A DNA stretch of 64,000 nucleotides. It comes from Nigerium massiliense. GTDB taxonomy: Bacteria > Actinomycetota > Actinomycetes > Propionibacteriales > Propionibacteriaceae. Both the position numbers and the translations under genes were made by a program. The notes under the pieces were generated by a model that was not told where the DNA came from, searched no databases, and saw only the letters and a program-made list of their open reading frames with translations. Below, in pieces: positions 43,774 through 51,845 of this stretch (its first letter is position 1; each line of letters begins with the position of its first letter). The stretch spans positions 1,313,815 to 1,377,814 of the forward strand of contig NZ_CCYM01000003.1 of NCBI RefSeq assembly GCF_000826085.1. Reading direction: 5' to 3'.

Positions 43774-45219
43774 ATGCTCGACAACGTCGTCACCTTCTTG
43801 AACGACAACCTCACCTGGGTGCTGATCTTCATGCTGCTCGCGGCAGGGCTGTTCTTCACCGTGGTGACCCGCGGCGTCCAGTTCCGCCTGTTCGGGCAGA
43901 TGTGGAAGGCCATCTTCTCCTCGCGGGGCAACGCCGAAGGCGGCGTGTCGTCGTTCCAGGCGTTCGCGATCTCGTTGGCGTCCCGCGTCGGTACCGGCAA
44001 CATCGTGGGCGTCGCCATCGCCCTGACCCTCGGCGGGCCGGGGGCGGTTTTCTGGATGTGGGTCATGGCGCTGCTGGGCATGTCGACCGCGTTCGTCGAG
44101 GCGACGCTGGCCCAGCTGTACAAGACCAAACACCCCGACGACGACGCCTTCCGCGGCGGCCCCGCCTATTACATCCAGCAGGGCCTCGGCCAGCGCTGGC
44201 TCGGCATCGTGTTCTCCTGCTGCCTGATCTTCGCGTTCGGGTTCGCGTTCGAGATGGTCCAGGCCAACACCATCGCCGGCGTCTTCCAGGGCACGTTCGG
44301 CATCGACCCGCTCTGGACCGCCATCGGCCTGGCCGTGCTCACCGCCCTGATCATCTTCGGCGGCGTGACGTCGGTGGCCCGGGTCGCCGAGTGGATGGCC
44401 CCGATCATGGCGCTGGTGTACGTGCTGCTGGCCCTGGCCGTGCTGGTTACCCGCGCCCCCGAGGTTCCCGCCGCCATCGGCTCCATCTTCGCCGGCGCCT
44501 TCGGCCTGAACCCGGCGCTCTCCGGCACCGCAGGTGGAGTCGTCGCGGCCATGCTCAACGGCGTGAAGCGCGGCATGTTCTCCAACGAGGCCGGCATGGG
44601 CTCCGCCCCCAACGCGGCGGCCACGGCTAACGCCTCGCATCCCGCGCAGCAGGGCCTGATCCAGTCGGCCGGCGTGTTCGTCGACACGATCCTGGTGTGT
44701 ACCGCCACCGCGGTCATGATCATCCTCGCCGCCCCCGAGATCTACACCCCCGGCGTCACCACCCGCGACGGCGCCGCGACCCTGACGCAGACCGCCCTGG
44801 CGTCCGAGCTGGGCGCCTGGGTGATGCCGATCATGGCGATCCTGATCTTCGTCTTCGCCTTCAGCTCCGTCCTCGGCAACTACACCTACGCAGAGATCAA
44901 CCAGGACTTCATCGGCGGCGGCCGCGCGGGCAACTGGGGGATGCGCATCCTCGTCGTGGTGGCCACTTTCTGGGGCGCCGTGCAGGAGCTGTCGTTCGTG
45001 TGGTCGCTCGCCGACGTCGCCATGTCGCTGATGGCCGTCATCAACCTCGGCGCGCTGTTCTTCCTCGGACGCCAGGTCGTCACCGTCCTCAAGGACTACG
45101 AGTCGCAGAGCGGGCATCCGATGGAGCGCGAGTTCCACATGGATCCCGACTCCAAGCTCGCTCGCGAGGTGCACAGCGATATCTGGATCGGCGGCTCGCG
45201 CTCCGGCGCGACGCGCTGA
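43774..45219 (+). CDS. Alanine/glycine:cation symporter (AgcS family)
   Basis: The 481-residue transporter takes up alanine or glycine with sodium or protons. It has about eleven TM helices and the family signature SLASRVGTGNIVGVAIALTLGGPGAVFWMW, plus GMFSNEAGMGSAPNAAATA. A C-terminal cytoplasmic tail follows. ATG 43774 follows GCGGAGG. It ends 6 nt before deoD, so the two are probably co-transcribed, though no functional link is obvious. Confidence 0.94.
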   Translation: MLDNVVTFLNDNLTWVLIFMLLAAGLFFTVVTRGVQFRLFGQMWKAIFSSRGNAEGGVSSFQAFAISLASRVGTGNIVGVAIALTLGGPGAVFWMWVMALLGMSTAFVEATLAQLYKTKHPDDDAFRGGPAYYIQQGLGQRWLGIVFSCCLIFAFGFAFEMVQANTIAGVFQGTFGIDPLWTAIGLAVLTALIIFGGVTSVARVAEWMAPIMALVYVLLALAVLVTRAPEVPAAIGSIFAGAFGLNPALSGTAGGVVAAMLNGVKRGMFSNEAGMGSAPNAAATANASHPAQQGLIQSAGVFVDTILVCTATAVMIILAAPEIYTPGVTTRDGAATLTQTALASELGAWVMPIMAILIFVFAFSSVLGNYTYAEINQDFIGGGRAGNWGMRILVVVATFWGAVQELSFVWSLADVAMSLMAVINLGALFFLGRQVVTVLKDYESQSGHPMEREFHMDPDSKLAREVHSDIWIGGSRSGATR

Positions 45220-45225
45220 GGCCCC

Positions 45226-45936
45226 ATGGCATCGACCCCGCACATCGACCCGCACGACGTCCCGATCGCGGAGACCGTCCTCCTCCCCGGCGACCCGCTG
45301 CGGGCGAAGTTCATCGCCGAGACGTACCTCGACGAGCCCGTCCAGTTCAACAGCGTCCGCAACATGCTCGGCTTCACCGGCACCTACCAGGGCACGCAGG
45401 TCTCGGTGATGGGGTCCGGCATGGGCATCCCGTCGATGTCGCTGTACGCGTGGGAGCTCATCCACGTCTTCGGGGCGAAGAAGCTCGTCCGCGTCGGCTC
45501 GTGCGGTTCGCTGCAAAAGGAGATCGACCTCTACGACGTCGTCGTCGCGCAAGCCGCGTGCACGGACTCGAACGTCTTCGCGCAGTATCACCTGCCCGGC
45601 ACGTTCGCCCCCATCGGCTCCTTCCGCCTGATCGAGGACGTCGTCCGCCGGGCCCGCGAGACCGACGTCCCAGGGCACGTCGGCAACGTCGTCTCCTCGG
45701 ACACCTTCTACAACAAGGACGAGAGCGTGAACCAGCGCTGGGCGTCCATGGGCGTCCTGGCCGTCGACATGGAGACCGCGGGACTGTACGCCGTGGCCGC
45801 TGACGCCGGCGTCGAGGCGCTGGGCCTCTTCACCGTCTCCGACAACATCGTCACCGGCGCGGTCACCACTCCGCTGGAACGCCAGACGGCCTTCACTCAG
45901 ATGATGGAGCTCGCCCTTCCGCTCGCGGCGCTGTGA
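45226..45936 (+). CDS. deoD: Purine-nucleoside phosphorylase, hexameric type
   Basis: The 236-residue enzyme cleaves purine (deoxy)nucleosides with phosphate in the salvage pathway. DeoD signatures: TPHIDPHDVPIAETVLLPGDPLRAKFIAE, GSGMGIPSMSLYAWELI, VRVGSCGSL, and the purine-site VDMETAGLYAVAADAG with the catalytic Asp region SDNIVTG. Length is typical. It follows the symporter gene by 6 nt. A 119-bp inverted-repeat element begins 24 nt after its stop. Confidence 0.96.
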   Translation: MASTPHIDPHDVPIAETVLLPGDPLRAKFIAETYLDEPVQFNSVRNMLGFTGTYQGTQVSVMGSGMGIPSMSLYAWELIHVFGAKKLVRVGSCGSLQKEIDLYDVVVAQAACTDSNVFAQYHLPGTFAPIGSFRLIEDVVRRARETDVPGHVGNVVSSDTFYNKDESVNQRWASMGVLAVDMETAGLYAVAADAGVEALGLFTVSDNIVTGAVTTPLERQTAFTQMMELALPLAAL

Positions 45937-45960
45937 GGCGATGCCGACCCCGACCGCACC

Positions 45961-46079
45961 CATAACGGGATTATCCTGCCGCTAGCTGAACTCGCCCGAG
46001 CTCTCACCAAGCGTCATCCCTTGTCAGGGGGATTCGGGGCGAGGGCTCGAGAATCTGGTGGCAGGATAATCCCGTTATG
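45961..46079. repeat. 119-bp inverted-repeat element, copy B
   Basis: Same length and same outer 20 bp (CATAACGGGATTATCCTGCC) as the element at 5286-5404. The two arm differences (positions 21 and 24) keep pairing as G-U wobbles. By eye, its 69-bp spacer aligns without gaps to copy A only when reverse-complemented, at roughly half identity, with the shared block CCCTGACAAG. So the two copies are inverted relative to each other. GATAAT-6 nt-ATG faces outward at each end (plus strand ATG 46077). Confidence 0.85.
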
Positions 46080-46213
46080 CCCGAGGTCTCGCCCCCACGA
46101 CGGCGCGAGGCGCACCCTCGGTTCGATGCAATCGGGACGCAGACAACGCGCGTCGTCGAGGTCAGCGGAAGGGGCACCCTCGGCGCAAACTGGCCCTCGT
46201 TACGGCCGACGCC

Positions 46214-46219
46214 TACCCT
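46214..46219 (+). promoter_or_regulatory. Leaderless promoter -10 (TACCCT) of the GNAT gene
   Basis: TACCCT ends 6 nt before the ATG at 46226, with no ribosome site. Confidence 0.6.
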
Positions 46220-46225
46220 CGACCC

Positions 46226-46681
46226 ATGACCCCCGCGCCGTTCGTCCCGGAGGGCTTCACGCCGCCCCGAGAACTGACGCACGAGTTGTTCGTCCTGGAG
46301 CCACTGGGTCCGCAGCACAACGAGGCTGACCACGCCGCCTGGACGTCCAGCATCCACCACATCCGAGCGACACCCGGGTACCCGGACGGGAACTGGCCAC
46401 CGCTAGAGGGCATGTCGCTCGAGGAGAATCTCGCCGACCTGCGGCGCCACGCCGCCGACTTCGCGGCCCGTCGGGGCTTCACGTTCACCGTCCTCGACCC
46501 GGACGACCGCCGCGTCATCGGCTGCGTCTACCTCTACCCGCCGGAGAAGGGCGGAGACGTCATCGTGCAGTCGTGGGTGAGCGCCGACCGCGCCGGGCTC
46601 GACGGCCCGCTGGCCGACGCAGTCGCGCAGTGGCTCGCCGACACGTGGCCCTGGACCCAGCCCGATCGCTGCGGACGCTGA
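46226..46681 (+). CDS. GNAT-family N-acetyltransferase
   Basis: The 151-residue protein resembles small GNAT acyltransferases. FTFTVLDPDDRRVIGCVYLYP forms the central strand pair; VQSWVSADRAGLDGPLADAVAQWLADTWP covers the cofactor-binding helix region. The usual RxxGxG/A loop is replaced by RAGLDG, so cofactor binding needs proof. Leaderless ATG. It is followed within 3 nt by a disrupted small gene. Confidence 0.75.
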   Translation: MTPAPFVPEGFTPPRELTHELFVLEPLGPQHNEADHAAWTSSIHHIRATPGYPDGNWPPLEGMSLEENLADLRRHAADFAARRGFTFTVLDPDDRRVIGCVYLYPPEKGGDVIVQSWVSADRAGLDGPLADAVAQWLADTWPWTQPDRCGR

Positions 46682-46683
46682 CG

Positions 46684-46960
46684 GTGACCCAGCACGAATC
46701 GAGCCCTCGACTGACGCCCTGGCACCTGCTGGCGTTCCTGGGCGAGCTCGCCCTGTGGGCCTGCTCGGGGTGGGCGAGCTCGCCCAGGAACGCCAGCAAG
46801 ACTGACGTTCATCGGCGCTCTAGGGTTGGCGGTCGCCGCGCTCCTGGCATGGGGCGGGTCGCTCACCGGCGCCGGGCTGGCGGCGGCCGCCGCCGCGGCC
46901 ACGATCCTCGCGCAATGGCGGGATGACCGGACGACTCCCAGCGAATCACACCACGGCTGA
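46684..46960 (+). pseudogene. Disrupted small membrane protein gene
   Basis: GTG 46684 opens TQHESSPRLTPWHLLAFLGE and a hydrophobic start (LALWACSGW). The frame then changes after an internal inverted repeat. A different frame continues with a second hydrophobic helix (TFIGALGLAVAALLAWGG) and stops at 46958-46960. Together they would be a two-helix protein of about 90 residues. The family is not recognised with certainty. Confidence 0.55.
46728..46797. repeat. Perfect 26-bp inverted repeat inside the disrupted gene
   Basis: Arms 46728-46753 and 46772-46797 are exact reverse complements with an 18-bp spacer. Each arm contains the 14-bp palindrome GGGCGAGCTCGCCC, so two alternative folds exist. 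One arm encodes the expected peptide; the other is probably an inverted copy that broke the frame. Confidence 0.85.
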
Positions 46961-47108
46961 TGGCCACCCCTCGTTTGGGGGCCGGTAGTCAGCGAGACGT
47001 CGACCTGCCGACTCCCTTCGCCCGACAATGATGAGCTCGAACGCGGCCGGTGTCGCTGGGCGACACCACGCGCTCGGCAGCGAGCTAGCGCCGTCTCAGC
47101 GACGTGGG

Positions 47109-47670
47109 TCAACCGGCATACGGACCGTACGTCAGCAGGACGTTGCCCTTCTCCGTCCGCTGGACGTCGATCAGCGACAACCGTGTCGGCTCGACGCCCT
47201 CGAAGAGGCGGCGTCCCTGCCCGGCGAGTGCCGGGTGGATGATCAACGTCAGCGCGTCCATCAGCCCGGCCTGCACACACTGCCGCACGACGGACAGCGA
47301 CCCTTGGACGGCGATCTCCCCGCCCGGTTGCTCCTTCAAATCGCGCACGAAGTCGAGCAGATCGCCCTCGATGAGCCGGCTGTTGTTCCACGCATGTCAG
47401 CGGGCTTCAGCGTCGAGCTGGCGACGTGTTTCGGCGTGTTGTTGATGAAGTCGCCGAAGTCCGGCGTCCTCGCCCTGGGTCACCTTGGGCCAGTGGTGCG
47501 ACCACTCCTGGTAGGTGACCCGGCCGAGGATGTTGGCGTCGATGCCGGCGACGCCCTCGGTCATGTGCTGGGCGAGACCGTCGTCGAACGAGTCGTGCTG
47601 GAAACATGAACGGGTCGGACGCGACGCCGTCGACCGAGTAGAAGAGGTTGGCCACGAGGGTGCGGGACAT
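47109..47670 (-). pseudogene. RibD C-terminal/dihydrofolate-reductase-like gene with several frameshifts
   Basis: The start is clean (ATG 47670 after CAGGAGCCGAC): SRTLVANLFYSVDGVASDPF. Frame breaks follow near 47605, 47470 and 47390. Between them readable pieces remain: GVAGIDANILGRVTYQEWSH, DFGDFINNTPKHVASSTLK and NNSRLIEGDLLDFVRDLKEQ. The end is intact: GGEIAVQGSLSVVRQCVQAG, LTLIIHPALAGQGRRLFEG, ending at 47109. These are the ordered motifs of the RibD-C dihydrofolate-reductase-like family. At least three frameshifts make it nonfunctional, unless the region is badly assembled. Confidence 0.8.
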
Positions 47671-47922
47671 GTCGGCTCCTGGTTGGTTCGCTTTCAAAAC
47701 CTTGGTGCCTATCCTGACCCGTTGGCGCAGACGCATGGACGCGACCTGGCCGCGAGACTTGCTGCGACGGTTCACCGACGTGCTCCGTGCCCCGCGCCTG
47801 CTCGATTCCGTCGCCGCGAACCCGGCCCCCGCCTGAAGCCGCGTTGAGGGCTCAACCGCGGCGGCGCCGGGTTTCCCCACGAGGGCTCAGTTGCGCGACG
47901 CCCGGACAAAGCAGAACCGCTC
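47671..47922. other. Gene-free stretch beside tRNA-Leu
   Basis: Short frames exist but none has convincing protein character. An imperfect hairpin lies at 47838-47862 (one bulge). I see nothing else. Confidence 0.4.
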
Positions 47923-47956
47923 CAGACTCGGGTTCAACCCGTCGCCGGAGCGGTTC
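47923..47956 (-). terminator. Hairpin downstream of tRNA-Leu
   Basis: GAACCGCTCC (47923-47932) pairs with GGAGCGGTTC (47947-47956); a smaller CGGG/CCCG hairpin is possible inside. It lies 18 nt past the tRNA 3' end. Confidence 0.6.
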
Positions 47957-47974
47957 CTCAGGATCTCGTTGTTG

Positions 47975-48057
47975 TGCGCGAGAGAGGAGTTGAACCTCCA
48001 CGTCCTTTCGGACACACGGACCTGAACCGTGCGCGTCTGCCATTCCGCCACTCGCGC
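47975..48057 (-). tRNA. tRNA-Leu (anticodon CAG)
   Basis: Class II tRNA of 83 nt on the minus strand: acceptor GCGCGAG/CTCGCGC, D arm with TGGCGGAATGGCAGACGCG, anticodon stem CACGG with loop TTCAGGT (anticodon CAG), a long variable arm (TGTCCGAAAGGACG) and T arm GAGGTTCAACTCCTC. CCA is not encoded (CAA follows the discriminator A). A perfect 16-bp palindrome TCTTCCCTAGGGAAGA sits just upstream at 48064-48079. Confidence 0.95.
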
Positions 48058-48133
48058 GAGTGATCTTCCCTAGGGAAGAACAGCTCGACTAACTTAGCAC
48101 GCCGCCCCTCGAACGCCCAATCGGCGGACGCCC

Positions 48134-49087
48134 TCAGACCCCCACGTGCAGGATCGCCAGCAGCGCGGTCAGCGTGACGAACGACCCGGCGGTGGTCACC
48201 AGCAGGACGGCCGGCGGCACCTCGGTCTGACCGTACCGCTGCCCGAGGATCGGGTAGAGCGACATCGCCGGCATCCCCGCGTTCAGCACCAGCGCGGCGC
48301 TCATCTCCGGGGACATCGCCGGCAGCCCGGCGCGCACGGCAACCCACAGGGCGCCCGCGACCAGCGCCGGGTGCAGCACGAGCTTGCCCAGCGACAGCAC
48401 CGCGATCTCGCGCAGGTGACCGCGCACCGACAACCCGACCAGCATCCCGCCGACCGCGAACAGTGCCAGCGCGGTGCTCGCGCGTCCGAACATCTCCGTC
48501 GTCTTCGCGAGCACGTCGGGCACCGGGATCCGGAACACCGCGAACGCCACCGAGACCACGACGGCGATGACCAGGGGGTTGCGGGCCAGCCGTCCGAGGG
48601 TCCCGGTCACCTCGGCCCAGAAGCCCCGCCGCTCCCCCGTCGCGCGCTCCATCAGCAGCAGCACCAGCGGCAGCACCAGCACGTTCTCCACGATCATGCT
48701 CAGCCCGAGCGCCAGCCCGGCGACGGACGGCAGCGTCGCCATCATCACCGGAAAGCCGACGAAACCGGTGTTGCCGGCGCCGAACGTCATCGCCGCGGAC
48801 GCCGCCGCCCCGGGCGACAGGCGCTCCACCTTCGACGCGTAGAACAGCCCGATGCCGATGGCCGCGACCGCGCCGGCCCCGCACGCCACGAGGTAGGTGG
48901 GGTTGGCGATCTCGGCGAGCGGGCGCTGCGCGATGGACGTGAACAGCAGACACGGCAGGGCGATGGTGGTGACGAACTTTCCGAAATACGCGATCGCCTC
49001 GGAGGAGAAGATGCCCAGGCGGGTCACCAGGAAGCCCAGCGCGATGGCCGCGTAGATGGGCACGGTGATGGTCAGGATCGAGAGCAT
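48134..49087 (-). CDS. AEC-family (auxin efflux carrier-like) transporter
   Basis: The 317-residue membrane protein has about ten TM helices in two repeats of five. Characteristic stretches are TVPIYAAIALGFLVTRLGI, the FGAGNTGFVGFPVM motif with the Asn-Thr-Gly break of helix 4, and its counterpart LNAGMPAMSLYPILGQRYG in the second half. Bacterial members export or import carboxylates such as malate or malonate. ATG at 49087 follows AAGGAAGCC. Divergent from treY. Substrate unknown. Confidence 0.9.
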   Translation of the reverse strand: MLSILTITVPIYAAIALGFLVTRLGIFSSEAIAYFGKFVTTIALPCLLFTSIAQRPLAEIANPTYLVACGAGAVAAIGIGLFYASKVERLSPGAAASAAMTFGAGNTGFVGFPVMMATLPSVAGLALGLSMIVENVLVLPLVLLLMERATGERRGFWAEVTGTLGRLARNPLVIAVVVSVAFAVFRIPVPDVLAKTTEMFGRASTALALFAVGGMLVGLSVRGHLREIAVLSLGKLVLHPALVAGALWVAVRAGLPAMSPEMSAALVLNAGMPAMSLYPILGQRYGQTEVPPAVLLVTTAGSFVTLTALLAILHVGV

Positions 49088-49290
49088 GGCTTCCTTCGGG
49101 TCGTCCCCCTGACCGTAGTCCTCGCGGTGATTCGGCGAGATCGCTGGTCGGATGCCAGCGGCCATCCGGGTCGCGGTCGTCCTCTCCGGGGCGTCCGGGG
49201 CCGGGTGTGTGATCCGACCGGCCATGCGGCGCTGCCGCGCGGGCGTCGGTGGGTGCGTGAACGGGTGTCCCCGCCCGTAGCGTCCCGCGA

Positions 49291-49296
49291 TAGATT
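49291..49296 (+). promoter_or_regulatory. -10 hexamer (TAGATT) before treY
   Basis: TAGATT ends 9 nt before an ATG at 49306 that opens a short ORF leading into treY; it could drive a leaderless transcript. Confidence 0.45.
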
Positions 49297-49305
49297 GGGT
49301 CGGGT

Positions 49306-49362
49306 ATGACTGACTGCTCCACGCTTCCGAACCGTCCCCACATTGGGAGGCCGACGCGATGA
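49306..49362 (+). CDS. Possible 18-residue upstream peptide coupled to treY
   Basis: ATG 49306 begins an 18-codon frame (MTDCSTLPNRPHIGRPTR) whose stop TGA overlaps the treY ATG (ATGA at 49359-49362). The GGGAGG ribosome site of treY lies inside it. The arrangement would let translation of the peptide couple to treY. Whether it is translated is unknown. Confidence 0.35.
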   Translation: MTDCSTLPNRPHIGRPTR

Positions 49363-51845
49363 CCACCACCAGCGAACAGCGCCCGCATCTCCCGTCGGCG
49401 GGACGCCGCACCCCCGTCTCGACGTACCGGCTCCAGCTGGGCCCCGACCTGACGTTCCGTCAGGCGCAGAACCAGCTCGACTACTACGAGGCCCTCGGCG
49501 TGACGGACCTCTACCTCTCGCCGATCCTGCAGGCCGCGCCGGGCTCGACGCACGGCTACGACGTCGTCGACCACGCCCAGATCTCCGACACCATGGGGGG
49601 CCGCAAGGCGTTCGAGCGGTTCGCCAAGGCGGCCCACGAGCGCGGCCTCGGCATCATCGTGGACGTCGTCCCCAACCACATGGCCGTCCCCACCCCGTTG
49701 TGGCACAACAAGGCGCTCTGGTCGGTGCTCAAGGACGGCCCGCAGTCCCCGTACGCGGCGTGGTTCGACGGCTCGGACGAGACCGACGAGGGCTTCCTCA
49801 TGCCCATGCTCGGCGCCCGCATCGGCACCTGCCTGGCCAACGACGAGATCCACTTGGAGAACCTCGTCATCCCCGGCCAGGAGGAGCTCGGCGAGCAGCC
49901 CGTGCTCACCTACTACGACCATGTCTTCCCGGTCCGCGGCGGGACCGAGACCCTGCCCCTCCCGCTGTGCATCAAGGCCCAGCACTACCGCCTCGCCTAC
50001 TGGAAGGTCGCGGACGAGGAACTCAACTTCCGCCGCTTCTTCGACGTGGACACCCTCGTCGCCGTCCGCGTCGAGGAGGAGGAGGTCTTCGACGCCACCC
50101 ACGCGCTCCTTCTCGAGCTCTACAACGACGGCCACATCGACGGCTTCCGCATCGACCACCCGGACGGCCTCGCCGACCCGCGCGGTTACCTGCGGCGCCT
50201 GTCAGCGGCCACGGGCGGCGCCTGGATCGCCGCGGAGAAGATCCTCGAGGGCAACGAGATGCCCCCCGACGACTGGCCGGTCGCCGGCACCACGGGGTAC
50301 GACGCGTCCTGGCGCATCCACGCCATGCACTGCGACCCGCTCGGCGCCGCCGACACCGGCACCCTGGCCCTCCAGCTGACCGGCGACATCCCCGGCACGC
50401 TGCCCGAGGTCATCGACGTCTCCAAGCGGGAGATCACCACGACGAGCCTGTTCGCCGAGGTGCACCGCATCGCCACCCTCGTCAACGACATCTGCCGCCG
50501 CGACATCATGCTGCGCGACCACACCTTCCGCTGGATCCGCGAGTGCGTCACCGAACTCGTCATCGCGTTCGAGCGCTACCGCGCCTACGTCGTCCCGGGC
50601 GAGGAGGCCGACGAGGAGGCGATCGAGGTCGTCCTGGACGCCGCGAAGAAGGCACGCGCGCGCCTCGACCCGGAGCTGCACGACACCCTCGAGGTGGTCG
50701 TCGACCTGGTGCTCGGCCGCGAGGTCGGCGTCGAGGGACACAGCCAGCGCGACCAGCGCGACGAGCTGGTCGTCCGGTTCCAGCAGGTGTGCGGCGCCGT
50801 CCAGGCCAAGGGCGTCGAGGACACCGCCTACTACCGCTGGACGCAACTGGTCGCGCTCAACGAGGTCGGCGGCTCGCCGGTCACCTGGAACCTCACCCCC
50901 GACCAGTTCCACGAGTGGGCGGCCACGATGGCCGAGGCCTGGCCCGCGACCATGACCTGCGGCACCACCCACGACACCAAGCGCGGCGAGGACGTCCGCT
51001 CCCGCATCGGGGTCATCAGCCAGTACGCCTCCGAGTGGCGCGAGATGATCACCGAGCTGCACCCGCTGATGGACGACATCGAAGGCCACACCGAGAACCT
51101 GCTGTGGCAGATCCTCGCCGGGACCTGGACCGACAGCGGGCCCATCGAGGAGGACCGCCTCAGCGCCTACGCCCTGAAGGCCGCCCGCGAGCAGAAGCTG
51201 TGGACGTCGTGGACGTCCGGGGATACGCAGGCCGAGCAGGCGATGGTCGAGACGCTGGCCGCGCTCCGCACGAACCCGCAGGTCCTCGACGCGTTCGGCC
51301 GGTGGTACGAGATGACCGCCGATGCGGTGCGCACGTCGGTTCTGTCGCGCAAGGCCGTCCAGCTGACCTGCCTCGGCGTCGCCGACGTCTACCAGGGCTG
51401 CGAGACGCTGCAGAACTACCTGGTCGACCCCGACAACCGGCGCCCCGTCGACTACAAGGCGATGGCCAAGGCCCTCAAGGCGGTTCAGGACGGCGAGCCG
51501 AAAGACCTGGCCGCCGAGAAGCTGCTGCTCACCCACCGCATTCTCGAGCTGCGCAAGCGCCGCCCGGACGCCTTCGTCGGCAAGTTCGCGGCCTACCGCC
51601 CGCTGCCCACCTCGACCGGGCACGTCATCAGCTACGGACGCGGCGCCAAACCGGACGTCGTGGTCGTCGCCGAGCGGCTGTACCGCACCGTCGACTCCGC
51701 CACCGTCACCGAGCACACGGTGGTGCTGCCCCGCGGCAACTGGAGCGACATCCTCACCGGCACCACGTCGCGCGGCGGCTCGGTGACCCTGTCCAAGCTG
51801 CTGTCCACCTATCCCGTCGCCGTCCTGGAGCGCACCGATGCCTGA
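49359..51845 (+). CDS. treY: Malto-oligosyltrehalose synthase
   Basis: TreY turns the reducing-end linkage of a maltooligosaccharide or glycogen end into a trehalose unit. The 828-residue GH13 enzyme is typical in length. Motifs: STYRLQLGPDLTFRQAQNQL at the N terminus, YLSPILQAAPGSTHGYDVVD, VDVVPNHMAV (region I), DGFRIDHPDGLADPR (region II with the nucleophile Asp), ILEGNEMPPDDW (Glu acid/base), CGTTHDTKRGEDVRSRI (region IV) and LTCLGVADVYQGCE. The last codons overlap the treZ start by 8 nt, so the pair is translated together. treX is not in this window. Confidence 0.96.
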   Translation: MTTTSEQRPHLPSAGRRTPVSTYRLQLGPDLTFRQAQNQLDYYEALGVTDLYLSPILQAAPGSTHGYDVVDHAQISDTMGGRKAFERFAKAAHERGLGIIVDVVPNHMAVPTPLWHNKALWSVLKDGPQSPYAAWFDGSDETDEGFLMPMLGARIGTCLANDEIHLENLVIPGQEELGEQPVLTYYDHVFPVRGGTETLPLPLCIKAQHYRLAYWKVADEELNFRRFFDVDTLVAVRVEEEEVFDATHALLLELYNDGHIDGFRIDHPDGLADPRGYLRRLSAATGGAWIAAEKILEGNEMPPDDWPVAGTTGYDASWRIHAMHCDPLGAADTGTLALQLTGDIPGTLPEVIDVSKREITTTSLFAEVHRIATLVNDICRRDIMLRDHTFRWIRECVTELVIAFERYRAYVVPGEEADEEAIEVVLDAAKKARARLDPELHDTLEVVVDLVLGREVGVEGHSQRDQRDELVVRFQQVCGAVQAKGVEDTAYYRWTQLVALNEVGGSPVTWNLTPDQFHEWAATMAEAWPATMTCGTTHDTKRGEDVRSRIGVISQYASEWREMITELHPLMDDIEGHTENLLWQILAGTWTDSGPIEEDRLSAYALKAAREQKLWTSWTSGDTQAEQAMVETLAALRTNPQVLDAFGRWYEMTADAVRTSVLSRKAVQLTCLGVADVYQGCETLQNYLVDPDNRRPVDYKAMAKALKAVQDGEPKDLAAEKLLLTHRILELRKRRPDAFVGKFAAYRPLPTSTGHVISYGRGAKPDVVVVAERLYRTVDSATVTEHTVVLPRGNWSDILTGTTSRGGSVTLSKLLSTYPVAVLERTDA

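Noticed and set aside
43720..45963. 747-codon minus-strand frame opposite the symporter and deoD, starting at the copy B element end
   Set aside because: Its ATG has the GATAAT-6 nt signature, but the protein is a mirror of two genuine genes and has no protein character. The promoter itself may still be active.
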